NCBI GenBank assembly: GCA_002733995.1
Contig: NVXR01000040.1
Location: 1-45,427, forward strand
Direction of reading: 5' to 3'
Source of the DNA: Desulfotalea sp.
Lineage (GTDB): Bacteria; Desulfobacterota; Desulfobulbia; Desulfobulbales; Desulfocapsaceae
Length of the DNA stretch: 45,427 nucleotides
Made by a program: the position numbers and the translations under genes. The notes under the pieces were generated by a model that did no database searches, had not been told where the DNA came from, and saw only the letters and a list, made by a program, of their open reading frames with translations. Shown piece by piece: positions 23,539-30,631 of this stretch; positions within the stretch are counted from its first letter, which is position 1, and each line of letters begins with the position of its first letter.

Positions 23539-24232
23539 GGTTTCCTGTTATTTCGTTATACTCAGCTTTCAATTTATCAAATACATTTCCTTTTTCCGCG
23601 GAACCTTTTTCCTTTGAATCTCTTTTTAGCCATTTATTAGCGGTTAAGTATAGAGATTTGTAAGCGGTATTCTTTTTGTAATTCTCAATTGAATCTAAAC
23701 AATCATCTATTTGCTCTTTCGTATAAGACTCTTTTAATTTTTCAAACTCTTCAAACGTTAATTTAAGGTGGGCGAATTTTCGATAGAAAACCTTTACTTG
23801 TTTAATTGGTTCTTTGTTTGTTGTTATAGGTTTAACTATACTATCAATGCTTTGTTCCGTGCTTCGACAATGCTTTGTACTGTGCTTTATCAATGCTTTG
23901 TCTAGTGCTTTGTTCAATGCTTTATCATTTTTTGATATAGCAATAATATTAGCTGAGTATTGATTAGTGCTTTTTTGCAGTAGTATTATAAACTTCCATG
24001 AAACAAGATCGTTGAAAGTTTTGATATACGTATTGTATGATTTAATACCTATGGCTTCCATTGTCATAGTCGTAGGTAGGCCGAACTTCTCTTTACCACC
24101 TAAACGATTGTAATGCTCAATAGCGAAGAAGTACAACGCTGTATGTACTGGCTTAACCTTATCCGGATTTTCAAAGGAGAAGTCAAACCATTGGCGGGAT
24201 AGTTCGTATCCTGTTAGTTTACCATCGTTCAT
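23522..24232 (-). CDS. Replication initiator-like winged-helix protein with internal iterons
   Basis: A 236-aa protein. The N-terminal 95 residues (YELSRQWFDFSF, then ALYFFAIEHYNRL and TMTMEAIGIKSYNTYIKTFN) look like the winged-helix domain of DnaD/replisome organiser proteins. Residues about 103-130 are low-complexity (KALNKALDKALIKHS) because the DNA there consists of seven short direct repeats. The C-terminal domain (about 150-215) resembles a DnaD-type tail. The layout parallels lambda O, where the origin lies inside the initiator gene. Confidence 0.7.
   Translation of the reverse strand: MNDGKLTGYELSRQWFDFSFENPDKVKPVHTALYFFAIEHYNRLGGKEKFGLPTTMTMEAIGIKSYNTYIKTFNDLVSWKFIILLQKSTNQYSANIIAISKNDKALNKALDKALIKHSTKHCRSTEQSIDSIVKPITTNKEPIKQVKVFYRKFAHLKLTFEEFEKLKESYTKEQIDDCLDSIENYKKNTAYKSLYLTANKWLKRDSKEKGSAEKGNVFDKLKAEYNEITGNHEQHN
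23846..23924 (-). repeat. Iteron array, candidate replication origin
   Basis: Seven copies of a tandem unit with core AAAGCA(T/C) start at plus-strand tgctt sites 23848, 23860, 23871, 23883, 23894, 23906 and 23918, spaced 11-12 bases. The third and later sites alternate between CATTG and CAC forms. A markedly AT-rich tract follows at 23921-23980. This is the arrangement of an initiator binding array with a DNA unwinding region. Confidence 0.7.
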
Positions 24233-24741
24233 TACTCTTTGATTTTAACAGCTTCATAAGGCAATACAACCCCGCCATTACGATCTATATCATTATGCAC
24301 TAAGTAACACCCCTCTTCAATTCTAAATCCAGTTATGTAGATATTAGATTCAGTATCTAATCCCGTTCTTCTATCCATTGTAATTATATCGCCCTTCTTT
24401 AATGTAGGCTTAATATCATGAGCTTTAACCCATTCTTTTACATTAGCAGATATAATCCTTCTCTTTTCAAAACCTAAGTCATCTAAAAAGCTAATTAAAT
24501 CACCATCGAATTTATAAGTTCCATACCCGTCTTCCATCTCTTTAGCTATTTCAAATCCAGAATCATTAAACCAGACCGATTTTAAATCTTTAATGATACC
24601 CTCTTTATTAGAGCCTCTGTAATCGTTTATAATCTCATCAGCTATATTGCTATACATTGATTCAGTTTGTACCTCTGTTAGCTTTGTAGGTCTTTCTTTT
24701 TGGAATGTTTCGCTATCATCAAACATCTTTAAATTTTCCAT
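24232..24741 (-). CDS. Hypothetical protein, first gene of replication operon (169 aa)
   Basis: A 169-aa acidic protein. The C-terminal half (KKGDIITMDRRTGLDTESNI) suggests a small beta-barrel. Preceded by a promoter and a strong attenuator-like hairpin, and coupled by TAATG to the initiator gene. No family recognised. Confidence 0.5.
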   Translation of the reverse strand: MENLKMFDDSETFQKERPTKLTEVQTESMYSNIADEIINDYRGSNKEGIIKDLKSVWFNDSGFEIAKEMEDGYGTYKFDGDLISFLDDLGFEKRRIISANVKEWVKAHDIKPTLKKGDIITMDRRTGLDTESNIYITGFRIEEGCYLVHNDIDRNGGVVLPYEAVKIKE

Positions 24742-24754
24742 AATTTATTGCAAT

Positions 24755-24805
24755 AAAAAAGGCTTTGAATCATCCACCCCTTCACTGGTTTCAGACTCAA
24801 AGCCT
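24755..24805 (-). terminator. Attenuator-like hairpin in replication operon leader
   Basis: A 12-bp stem AGGCTTTGAGTC/GATTCAAAGCCT with one G-U pair and a 22-nt loop (containing CCA/TGG, which may pair) is followed by six T. It lies between the promoter at 24.86 kb and the first ATG at 24741, so transcription must read through it. It could act as a regulated attenuator. Confidence 0.75.
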
Positions 24806-24851
24806 CTAAAATGTTTTTAATAATTCTAATGTGAAGGACGAATTATTTCAC

Positions 24852-24882
24852 CAAAAGTACACTATTCCTTTGGTCTATACAA
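24852..24882 (-). promoter_or_regulatory. Promoter of the replication operon
   Basis: TTG (24882-24880), a 20-nt spacer and TACTTTTG (24859-24852). The sequence TACTTTTGGTGAAA is the same as at 13.07 kb. Predicted start is near 24845, giving a leader of about 100 nt that contains the attenuator. Confidence 0.65.
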
Positions 24883-24892
24883 GTTCTATTTG

Positions 24893-25027
24893 TTAAATCT
24901 TATCTTTCAATTCCTTAATATTTTTCAATATTAATCGTTGATTTCCTGTCACTACGGTAGTAATAATACATGTGATTATTAATTGTGCAGTAAATAGTAT
25001 TACAAGTAATATCTCTACTCTTTCCAT
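24893..25027 (-). CDS. Single-TM small protein (44 aa)
   Basis: ATG 25027 to TAA 24893. MERVEILLVILFTAQLIITC and a following ITTVV form one hydrophobic helix, then a basic tail (NIKELKDKI). No family recognised. A small membrane protein of unknown job. Confidence 0.5.
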   Translation of the reverse strand: MERVEILLVILFTAQLIITCIITTVVTGNQRLILKNIKELKDKI

Positions 25028-25052
25028 AATTGTTTTTGTTTATATAAGTTCT

Positions 25053-25376
25053 TTAGATGTTAAATAAATTCTGAAACTGATGAGCGTAATATAGGAACTT
25101 ATATCCTTTTACTGTCCGTACCCATATCCTTGACCGTTCCTTCTCATGATGGAATATACAATCTTCAAGCCCCCATACGATATCCCATGATCTTGTTTGT
25201 TTTGCTCCCAACTTAACTAGCCACTCTTCGGTTAATGGGATGGGTTCAGCTTGCCATCCCTCATCAAATAAACCGCTAAATGTTATTTGCTTATCGTGTA
25301 ATCCTATTACGTGTATTACCTCGCCTGTATTATTCTCTATAAAGAGATTGCCTAACCTTAAACTTTTCGCTTCCAT
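25053..25376 (-). CDS. Phage protein of the LRLGNL...HQFQNL type (107 aa)
   Basis: A 107-aa protein with SLRLGNLFIENNTGEV at the start, PIPLTEEWLVKLGAK in the middle and AHQFQNLFNI at the end. This pattern is common in small proteins of Bacteroidota phages, usually of unknown function. The C-terminal HQ-QNL segment is the diagnostic part. Confidence 0.65.
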   Translation of the reverse strand: MEAKSLRLGNLFIENNTGEVIHVIGLHDKQITFSGLFDEGWQAEPIPLTEEWLVKLGAKQTRSWDIVWGLEDCIFHHEKERSRIWVRTVKGYKFLYYAHQFQNLFNI

Positions 25377-25379
25377 ATC

Positions 25380-25625
25380 CTATTGTTTTAATTGTATTGT
25401 TTCTACTAAATATCCTTTATCCTCAAATACATGGTCGGAGGGATAACCTGAGATTCCTACATACGTTCCAAATCGTATATTATCTTCTCGGTCTTGTGTG
25501 AATTTATCGTTAATATATTTATTCATGGCTTTATAAGCTCCTTTCTTTGTCTTGTGCAAACTAATTATACTATACTGACTCGTATACAAACAGTCGCAAT
25601 ATGAAAACACATATACCTCATCCAT
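25380..25625 (-). CDS. Hypothetical protein (81 aa)
   Basis: An 81-aa protein (MDEVYVFSYCDCLYTSQYSI) with KTKKGAYKAMNKYI as a helix. The look is of a small phage protein of the DUF-type that pairs a beta-hairpin with a helix. No named family. Confidence 0.5.
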   Translation of the reverse strand: MDEVYVFSYCDCLYTSQYSIISLHKTKKGAYKAMNKYINDKFTQDREDNIRFGTYVGISGYPSDHVFEDKGYLVETIQLKQ

Positions 25626-25628
25626 ATC

Positions 25629-25811
25629 CTATTTATCTAAATTATCTAATACCTCTTTAACTGATCCGAAATAATCATTTGGCTTGTTGAAACTTCTAAA
25701 TTGGCTAGGTTTATTCATTATTGCAGTTTCGTAGATTACTAAGCCTTTATTTTCTCCATCGAGTATTTCGATAGCCCATTCGCTTTTTACGTGTTTTCTT
25801 GTTAATTCCAT
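25629..25811 (-). CDS. Hypothetical protein (60 aa)
   Basis: A 60-aa protein (MELTRKHVKSEWAIEILDGE) with no recognised family. Spaced three bases from the next gene, within a row of small early genes. Confidence 0.45.
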   Translation of the reverse strand: MELTRKHVKSEWAIEILDGENKGLVIYETAIMNKPSQFRSFNKPNDYFGSVKEVLDNLDK

Positions 25812-25836
25812 GTTGTTTGTTTTTTAGAGCCTGGCC

Positions 25837-26469
25837 CTATGTTAATTTATTAAATAATCCTTCCCTCATTGATTCATTTAGTATATGTAATCCTACGTCT
25901 GGATGTACACAATTTCTTAATACTTGGCCCGGACAATGATTTTTACCGTAATAAATATTCCCTTCATACTGAATACCTAACCAGTCTTTCATTTTCTGAG
26001 TCTCGTTAGCTGTTGAATTTGTTATGAACCCTTTTATGTTCGGAACATTTATTGGTTGTATTTCGAAATTAGCCCAGAAATAATGCCTACCCATTACACA
26101 AGTAGGTTTAATTAACGGGGTGTAGTATGGTTTTACATTTTCAACTACCCATTTGCCTTTATAAAAGTGAGTAAGGAAAATAATTAACTGGTATAATGTA
26201 GGATCAAAATAATCAGCTACATCGTGCCGGGTTGCTTTCATCATTCTACCATGCTTTTGACATGGAGGCGAACACCAAACCAAATCGTATTCGTTCCGGT
26301 GCTTTTTAACATACTCCATTGCATCACCGATAATCACTTTATCATTTGGATTTTCCTTTTGGTAAACGGCTGCAATTTTAGGATCCATTTCAATAGCGGT
26401 AACTTCATGCCCAGGGCCCCATTTTTTTCGGTTCCCTCCTAGTCCTGCGTGAGTGTTTAATATTTTCAT
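25837..26469 (-). CDS. C5 cytosine DNA methyltransferase (210 aa)
   Basis: Motif I-like NTHAGLGGNRKKWG (residues 5-18, binds S-adenosylmethionine), DLVWCSPPCQKH (residues 62-73, catalytic Cys 70 in the PCQ motif) and VVENVKPYY (ENV at 110-112, motif VI). These three are the hallmarks of C5 cytosine methyltransferases. At 210 aa it is short, with a small target recognition region (about residues 120-185). No restriction enzyme partner is nearby, so it probably protects phage DNA from host restriction. Confidence 0.88.
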   Translation of the reverse strand: MKILNTHAGLGGNRKKWGPGHEVTAIEMDPKIAAVYQKENPNDKVIIGDAMEYVKKHRNEYDLVWCSPPCQKHGRMMKATRHDVADYFDPTLYQLIIFLTHFYKGKWVVENVKPYYTPLIKPTCVMGRHYFWANFEIQPINVPNIKGFITNSTANETQKMKDWLGIQYEGNIYYGKNHCPGQVLRNCVHPDVGLHILNESMREGLFNKLT

Positions 26470-26472
26470 AAT

Positions 26473-26790
26473 CTAATCTTTGAATAAATCCATTTGAGGT
26501 TTGAGCTTGTCGTTTAATTTGTAACACCTATTAACCGCTTTGTATTGCCCCGGTCTTTTTACATCTGTAATATCTAGCTTAGAATCCTTTTTAAGCACAC
26601 TCAAAGCACGCCTAACGGACGTTAGTATAGTATCACTAGGAAACAATAAGCATTTAATTTCCCATGCGTTCAGCAGCGTGTTTTCATTTGCTTTGAAATG
26701 AGCTAAAATAGTCACTCCTTGAGCGTCTGCTTTCTCCGTTGCTTTCTTTAGGTCTTCGCCCTCTATGTTGGTGGTGTTAAAATATGTCAT
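26473..26790 (-). CDS. Winged-helix-like protein (105 aa)
   Basis: A 105-aa protein with an opening TYFNTTNIEGEDLKKATEKA, then LLNAWEIKCLLF and TSVRRALSVLKKDSKLD, ending in a YKAVNRCYKLN wing. This pattern fits a small winged-helix DNA-binding protein seen in phages of this group. Coupled to the upstream gene through ATGA. Function unknown. Confidence 0.6.
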   Translation of the reverse strand: MTYFNTTNIEGEDLKKATEKADAQGVTILAHFKANENTLLNAWEIKCLLFPSDTILTSVRRALSVLKKDSKLDITDVKRPGQYKAVNRCYKLNDKLKPQMDLFKD

Positions 26791-27029
26791 GATCTGTTTA
26801 TTTCAAGTATTTGAATATCTCTTTTCATTACCGTTACTAACTTTCCTACGCTATCGTAGTCCTCACTATTGCCACAAGTAAACGCAGCGGTTAACTGATC
26901 CTGCATTTCTTTTAGCCTTACTTTTAGAATGCTAATAGAATCGAATCTTTCGTTTGATGGCTTGCTTTGCTGACTTAGCATAGCTATGAAATCAATTTCA
27001 GATACTTCGTTTGTTTGTTGTACGTACAT
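26787..27029 (-). CDS. Hypothetical protein (80 aa)
   Basis: An 80-aa helical protein (MYVQQTNEVSEIDFIAMLSQ) with a coiled-coil-like centre (ILKVRLKEMQDQLTAAF). Overlaps the next gene as ATGA. No recognised family. Confidence 0.5.
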   Translation of the reverse strand: MYVQQTNEVSEIDFIAMLSQQSKPSNERFDSISILKVRLKEMQDQLTAAFTCGNSEDYDSVGKLVTVMKRDIQILEINRS

Positions 27030-27035
27030 AGTCTT

Positions 27036-27524
27036 TTAGTTTATTGGTTCACAGTAAGTTTCTATTCTTATTCTTTCAAGTTCGATCTCTTCGTCTAAAT
27101 CTAATCCGTGGAATTTAATGATTCGTTTTAATACCTTCCATTTAGTAATGTATCTCTTTCGGCTTTCTTGGGATCGAAGTACACCCTTTCTATTTAGCTT
27201 ATTACTTAATGCTCGGTTATCATCTTTAAGAGCTTTTATCTCATCTAATAGATGCTCATCAATTCGGACCGGACGCTCCTTAATGTAATCTACATATTTT
27301 TTAATACGATCAATATATGATTTGTAAAGTTTAATTTCATCGACTAAGCCTTGGCCGTTCTTTTTTAACTTCCGTATATAGTCTTCGGCAAACATTAGTC
27401 TTTCCAAATCTGATTTCTTGAAGCGTACTTGATCCCAATTAACAGACTCGTTTAATGCGGTGTTATTTTCAGATTCTTTAGCCTTAGGTAATCCGTAAAG
27501 CCATTCTTTTAAAAAGCTTGTCAT
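27036..27524 (-). CDS. Coiled-coil protein (162 aa)
   Basis: A 162-aa highly charged helical protein (MTSFLKEWLYGLPKAKESEN), with long heptads around residues 35-115 and a basic stretch RKGVLRSQESRKRYITKWKV. The C-terminus may bind nucleic acid. No named family. Starts inside an 18-bp repeated junction. Confidence 0.5.
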   Translation of the reverse strand: MTSFLKEWLYGLPKAKESENNTALNESVNWDQVRFKKSDLERLMFAEDYIRKLKKNGQGLVDEIKLYKSYIDRIKKYVDYIKERPVRIDEHLLDEIKALKDDNRALSNKLNRKGVLRSQESRKRYITKWKVLKRIIKFHGLDLDEEIELERIRIETYCEPIN

Positions 27525-27538
27525 AGTCTATTGGTTTA
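27521..27538 (-). repeat. 18-bp gene-junction repeat, copy 1
   Basis: The minus strand reads TAAACCAATAGACTATGA, including the last codons of the upstream gene (Asn-Gln-stop) and the start of the next. It is exact at 27704-27721, and an imperfect version lies near 27027. Confidence 0.65.
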
Positions 27539-27707
27539 ATTTTTTTAACATATCTATATAACCCTGTAATCCCATCTCTTCAATACCCCCAATTGTACAG
27601 GATAAAGCCCCTGCAAATGCCATTTTTTGTGCATCTGTTAATGGTTCTGAACATCTATCAATAGAGTTGGTTATGTTGTCTATTATTACTGGTAAATCTA
27701 CGCTCAT
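27528..27707 (-). CDS. Hypothetical protein (59 aa)
   Basis: ATG 27707 (MSVDLPVIIDNITNSIDRCS) to TAG 27528. A helical 59-aa protein (LTDAQKMAFAGALSCTIGG). Flanked by the two exact copies of the junction repeat, so it looks like an exchangeable cassette. Confidence 0.55.
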   Translation of the reverse strand: MSVDLPVIIDNITNSIDRCSEPLTDAQKMAFAGALSCTIGGIEEMGLQGYIDMLKKLNQ

Positions 27708-27721
27708 AGTCTATTGGTTTA
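27704..27721 (-). repeat. 18-bp gene-junction repeat, copy 2
   Basis: Identical to 27521-27538. It ends the 88-aa gene (ALNQ then stop) and begins the 59-aa gene. Confidence 0.65.
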
Positions 27722-27977
27722 GTGCTTGTTTAATTGCTGCTTTTGCTTTAGTGTAAGTATCCCAATCATTAGGCTCTGCGCAGTCCTCTATTTCGTTTGT
27801 TAATCCTTGCAAAGCCTCTAGTAGTTTAGGGGCTGAGGCTATTAGGTGTGCGTTGGCTTGTCCTTCGATACCATATGGCGTAAATATCTCACAAACATTA
27901 GTATCGTTTGTAGTGACAAATTTACTTAGCCCCATCTCTGATATAAACCATTCTTCTTTTGATCCTTTAAATTCCAT
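27711..27977 (-). CDS. Small phage protein of the ANAHLIASAPKLLEAL type (88 aa)
   Basis: An 88-aa protein with QANAHLIASAPKLLEALQGL, a motif widespread in small proteins of diverse phages and prophages whose function is unknown. The rest is acidic and helical. Its leader is AAAACTAAAAGATATG. Confidence 0.7.
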   Translation of the reverse strand: MEFKGSKEEWFISEMGLSKFVTTNDTNVCEIFTPYGIEGQANAHLIASAPKLLEALQGLTNEIEDCAEPNDWDTYTKAKAAIKQALNQ

Positions 27978-27982
27978 ATCTT

Positions 27983-28126
27983 TTAGTTTTGTTTTAACCC
28001 CTCTAGCTTATCTCTAAGGGCTTTGATTCTGTTAAACACTCGTTGGGTTTGTAATCTAGTTTCAAGCTCTTCAATGCGCTCTGTGATGTGTTTAATGTTT
28101 CTTTTGGTGAAGTCTTGCTTTTTCAT
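27983..28126 (-). CDS. Small coiled-coil protein (47 aa)
   Basis: ATG 28126 to TAA 27983, directly abutting the upstream TAG. MKKQDFTKRNIKHITERIEE and its continuation form one basic amphipathic helix. No family recognised. Confidence 0.5.
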   Translation of the reverse strand: MKKQDFTKRNIKHITERIEELETRLQTQRVFNRIKALRDKLEGLKQN

Positions 28127-28477
28127 CTACCTATATTTATTACAATACTTTTTTTCTAAACGGTGTATAGGCAATAATTGTTCATCACCTACTAATTTAA
28201 CGCCATTGAATACCAAGCATCTACCTTTTGATTGCTTTAATGATTCTAAGCATTCATAATACCCTATCATTCTACCGACATTGATAATCATAAATACTAT
28301 TATAGCGTATCTAATAAACTTTCTAACTCTTGTCATCCGTCCCGTTTTAAATTGATTCTTGTAAATATCCATACATTTAATTAACGTTCGCTTATGTAGC
28401 TCCCAGATTAATCTATTAGGGCCAATAGCCTTGTCAATCTTTAATTCATTCCTTAATATTTCCTCGGCTGTTTTCAT
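28127..28477 (-). CDS. Hypothetical protein with one TM segment (116 aa)
   Basis: A 116-aa protein with a basic helical N-terminal half, then a hydrophobic segment (YAIIVFMIINVGRMIGYYEC, about residues 57-76) and a short C-terminal domain. Likely anchored in the inner membrane. No family recognised. Confidence 0.5.
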   Translation of the reverse strand: MKTAEEILRNELKIDKAIGPNRLIWELHKRTLIKCMDIYKNQFKTGRMTRVRKFIRYAIIVFMIINVGRMIGYYECLESLKQSKGRCLVFNGVKLVGDEQLLPIHRLEKKYCNKYR

Positions 28478-28480
28478 GGC

Positions 28481-28687
28481 CTACTGGTTTTCGGAATGCT
28501 TATCACACCACTCCCATTTCTCTGATAGGAATTGTTCTACTGGTATTGTGATAACTGTACACCCTATGGAAATCAATTCTCCGTGTTCTCGCTTTTCTTT
28601 TAGTGTTGGTTTATTGTTAGGCTTTCCTGCTAACTTATACTTATTACCCTCGCACGGGCATTTAAAAATTCTTACTGGTTGTTCCAT
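28481..28687 (-). CDS. Hypothetical protein (68 aa)
   Basis: A 68-aa protein (MEQPVRIFKCPCEGNKYKLA) with CPC and later Cys residues (CTVITIP and CDKH) that could together bind a metal. Overlaps the upstream gene by 26 bp. Ends ENQ-stop, like other genes in this block. Confidence 0.5.
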   Translation of the reverse strand: MEQPVRIFKCPCEGNKYKLAGKPNNKPTLKEKREHGELISIGCTVITIPVEQFLSEKWEWCDKHSENQ

Positions 28688-28880
28688 AATCTATCTTTTT
28701 TTCTCTTTTTAAGTAAGCTGCTTTACCTATTACATTTATTAACTCCCATCCAATTTCACCTAAGTCATTTAAAGTTTCTGATACATCTTCATCGCGAATA
28801 GGGTCATCTCTATTTAGCGTCCAATTATACCAATTACGGCTATCGCAAAATAAAATCACTTTGTATTCCCATCTTTTCAT
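28662..28880 (-). CDS. DUF4177-like small protein (72 aa)
   Basis: MKRWEYKVILF at the start and LNDLGEIGWELINVIG in the middle are the hallmark of the small DUF4177-type fold (WEYKV, then LN-LG--GWELV). Function of the family is unknown. The end is Lys-rich and overlaps the next gene. Confidence 0.7.
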   Translation of the reverse strand: MKRWEYKVILFCDSRNWYNWTLNRDDPIRDEDVSETLNDLGEIGWELINVIGKAAYLKREKKIDYGTTSKNF

Positions 28881-28882
28881 AT

Positions 28883-29068
28883 CTATTGGCTTCGTTCTTT
28901 TAACATTGCATCGGCTATCTCGTAAGCTCTACTTGCTATTTCATCAGGTTTATTTGATGTACTTAACATTAACGCTTTAGCTGCGAAGTAATCTCTTAGG
29001 CTCATTCCGCTATTTACTGTATCGCTTCTAGTAAACGGAAATGCTTGTGGGTTTTCTGTTCCGAACAT
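28883..29068 (-). CDS. Phage protein of the GMSLRDYFAAKAL type (61 aa)
   Basis: A 61-aa protein with GMSLRDYFAAKALM and IASRAYEIADAML, a recurrent small phage protein with unknown function found in many tailed phages. Its length is typical. Confidence 0.7.
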   Translation of the reverse strand: MFGTENPQAFPFTRSDTVNSGMSLRDYFAAKALMLSTSNKPDEIASRAYEIADAMLKERSQ

Positions 29069-29071
29069 ATC

Positions 29072-29335
29072 TTATTTATAATTTCTTAGTTTATCTATAC
29101 CTTTACCTATTAACCAGAATGGGGCTACCACAATAACACCAAACACTACTAGGCCTCCAACAATAAAGCACGCGACAGTCACTGATAAAAATTCCCACAT
29201 AATCTCTCCTGTAGACTTTTGTTTATAGTCGTGTCTGGTGATGATAATGATTGCTATGTACACCAAAAAACATAAAGCCCCGCCTGATAAATACATTGCC
29301 AAACCTGGGTCTGTGATTTCATATATTACTTTCAT
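29072..29335 (-). CDS. Two-TM membrane protein (87 aa)
   Basis: An 87-aa protein with hydrophobic segments at about residues 12-33 (AMYLSGGALCFLVYIAIIII) and 52-75 (VTVACFIVGGLVVFGVIVVA), separated by a short charged loop. No family recognised. An early membrane protein, perhaps acting on the host envelope. Confidence 0.55.
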   Translation of the reverse strand: MKVIYEITDPGLAMYLSGGALCFLVYIAIIIITRHDYKQKSTGEIMWEFLSVTVACFIVGGLVVFGVIVVAPFWLIGKGIDKLRNYK

Positions 29336-29340
29336 ATCTT

Positions 29341-30135
29341 TTATTTTATAACTGGGAATGTTTCAGTATTACGGCTAAATCTTAAGAATTTAGGAGTCTT
29401 CCCAAGTCTGTGATAATTCCATGCTTTTATCATTAATGCTGTTTTATCTTTCATTGGAATTTTATACTTATTAATCTTGTCCTCAGTTAGCCTTTTCCTT
29501 AGTAAAAATATAGGACTATTTATCTCTAAGTCTAATCCGGTACATAACTTATTCATAAATAAACTAGCATCTTTTGAATCTACTTCTCCGAATAAGTACA
29601 GCCATGATGCTATAGGGGCTTTTGTCATGATGTTACTGAATAAGGATTGTAATCTACTCCCATCCTTAATAAGCTCAATTATCTCTTTATTGTTTTCGTA
29701 CCAAGTAATAATCTCCGTAGTAGATGTTTTTTCATCACCTCCTGCCCATCTTCTGCCCTTCTGGTTATTTAATATAAACTTAGCGCAAGCGGCAACTGTT
29801 GTGTAACTTGGCACTCCTTTTATATTTAAAGCGTCTGCTGAACTTCTTAGTTTACCGGTGTCCATTACCTTAAACGCATCATTTGAAATTCCTATTACTA
29901 TTAAAAATTTCTGCGTTGTATTCGATCTAATTATAGCACTTAATCTATGTTGCCCATCTAGCAACAATCCATCTTTAGAGAACTTGATAGGTGATCCATC
30001 GAACATCCAATTTCCGTTTTTCATTTCCTTAGACAAGAATAATACATGCCTATCATTTAGATTACGGTTAATTTCATTCATTGATAACATTTCCCTAGCG
30101 ATTTTAGGGGTTACGTCTTTTACTTCTGTTGTCAT
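29341..30135 (-). CDS. ParB/sulfiredoxin-fold phage protein (264 aa)
   Basis: The start is set at ATG 30135 (MTTEVKDVTPKIAREMLSMN), since the AAAAACTAATAGATATG leader and a -7 box lie between it and the longer start. LLLDGQHRLSAIIRS (DGQHRL at residues 60-65) and GKLRSSADALNI are typical of ParB-like nuclease-fold proteins of phages. This fold can be a CTPase, nuclease or DNA-binding unit. Plasmid-style partition is not indicated, since no ParA is present. Confidence 0.75.
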   Translation of the reverse strand: MTTEVKDVTPKIAREMLSMNEINRNLNDRHVLFLSKEMKNGNWMFDGSPIKFSKDGLLLDGQHRLSAIIRSNTTQKFLIVIGISNDAFKVMDTGKLRSSADALNIKGVPSYTTVAACAKFILNNQKGRRWAGGDEKTSTTEIITWYENNKEIIELIKDGSRLQSLFSNIMTKAPIASWLYLFGEVDSKDASLFMNKLCTGLDLEINSPIFLLRKRLTEDKINKYKIPMKDKTALMIKAWNYHRLGKTPKFLRFSRNTETFPVIK

Positions 30136-30156
30136 ATCTATTAGTTTTTGTTTTGA

Positions 30157-30164
30157 CAAAGATA
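30157..30164 (-). promoter_or_regulatory. -7 box for the ParB-like gene
   Basis: TATCTTTG on the minus strand lies about 22 nt before the chosen ATG and just after a terminator. No clear -33 box. Confidence 0.5.
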
Positions 30165-30225
30165 CGGCCACTTGTATGTTAAGCTGTTTAACTATTGGTT
30201 CAATGATTATAAATATTTGGTCAAT

Positions 30226-30252
30226 AAAAAAGCCCCGAACTTGTCGAGGCTT
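30226..30252 (-). terminator. Intrinsic terminator after the SSB gene
   Basis: AAGCCTCGA/TCGGGGCTT (one G-U pair) with a 5-nt loop, followed by six T on the minus strand. It ends the recombination gene transcript, and a promoter for the ParB-like gene follows. Confidence 0.85.
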
Positions 30253-30270
30253 AATGTGTGTGTGATTGTT

Positions 30271-30630
30271 TTAGAAGGGTGGTGAATCGTCATCGTTACT
30301 AGCTGCTACTGGTGGCGGTGTCGGCAAAGGTGCTGCGGTTACTTCTAACTTCGTACACTTCCATAGATTTAGATTAGTAAACATCCTACCGCTTTCTTCG
30401 TGTAAACTGGATTGTATTTTAAGTTCCAGGTCTACCGTGTCGCCTACTTTATTGTATTGGACGAATTTGTCGGCATGTTCTGCATACTCCTTTTTCTTGT
30501 AGATCTTAACCTCTATTACTTGGCTATACTCTTCTACTGTTTTGGCTCTAAACGTTAACCATTTGCCGCCTGTTGACGTTTCTGTTACCCCGCTAATTGA
30601 TTGGATAACCGCTTTTACTTTTATTTCCAT
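30271..30630 (-). CDS. ssb: Single-stranded DNA-binding protein, OB-fold (DUF3127-like)
   Basis: A 119-aa protein: an OB-fold of about 95 residues, a Pro-rich linker (PLPTPPPVAAS) and an acidic tip DDDSPPF. This tip is the kind by which SSB proteins recruit repair and replication enzymes. The body fits the DUF3127 family common in Bacteroidota. Its location beside an annealing protein and a resolvase suggests a role in recombination-dependent replication. Confidence 0.8.
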   Translation of the reverse strand: MEIKVKAVIQSISGVTETSTGGKWLTFRAKTVEEYSQVIEVKIYKKKEYAEHADKFVQYNKVGDTVDLELKIQSSLHEESGRMFTNLNLWKCTKLEVTAAPLPTPPPVAASNDDDSPPF

Positions 30631-30631
30631 A

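Noticed and set aside
23846..23924. CRISPR array
   Set aside because: Units of 11-12 bp without spacers lie within a coding region. They fit iterons and not CRISPR repeats.
29341..30135. Plasmid-type partition (phage-plasmid lifestyle) from the ParB-like protein
   Set aside because: No ParA ATPase or centromere-like repeats were seen nearby. ParB-like folds of this kind are common in virulent phages.
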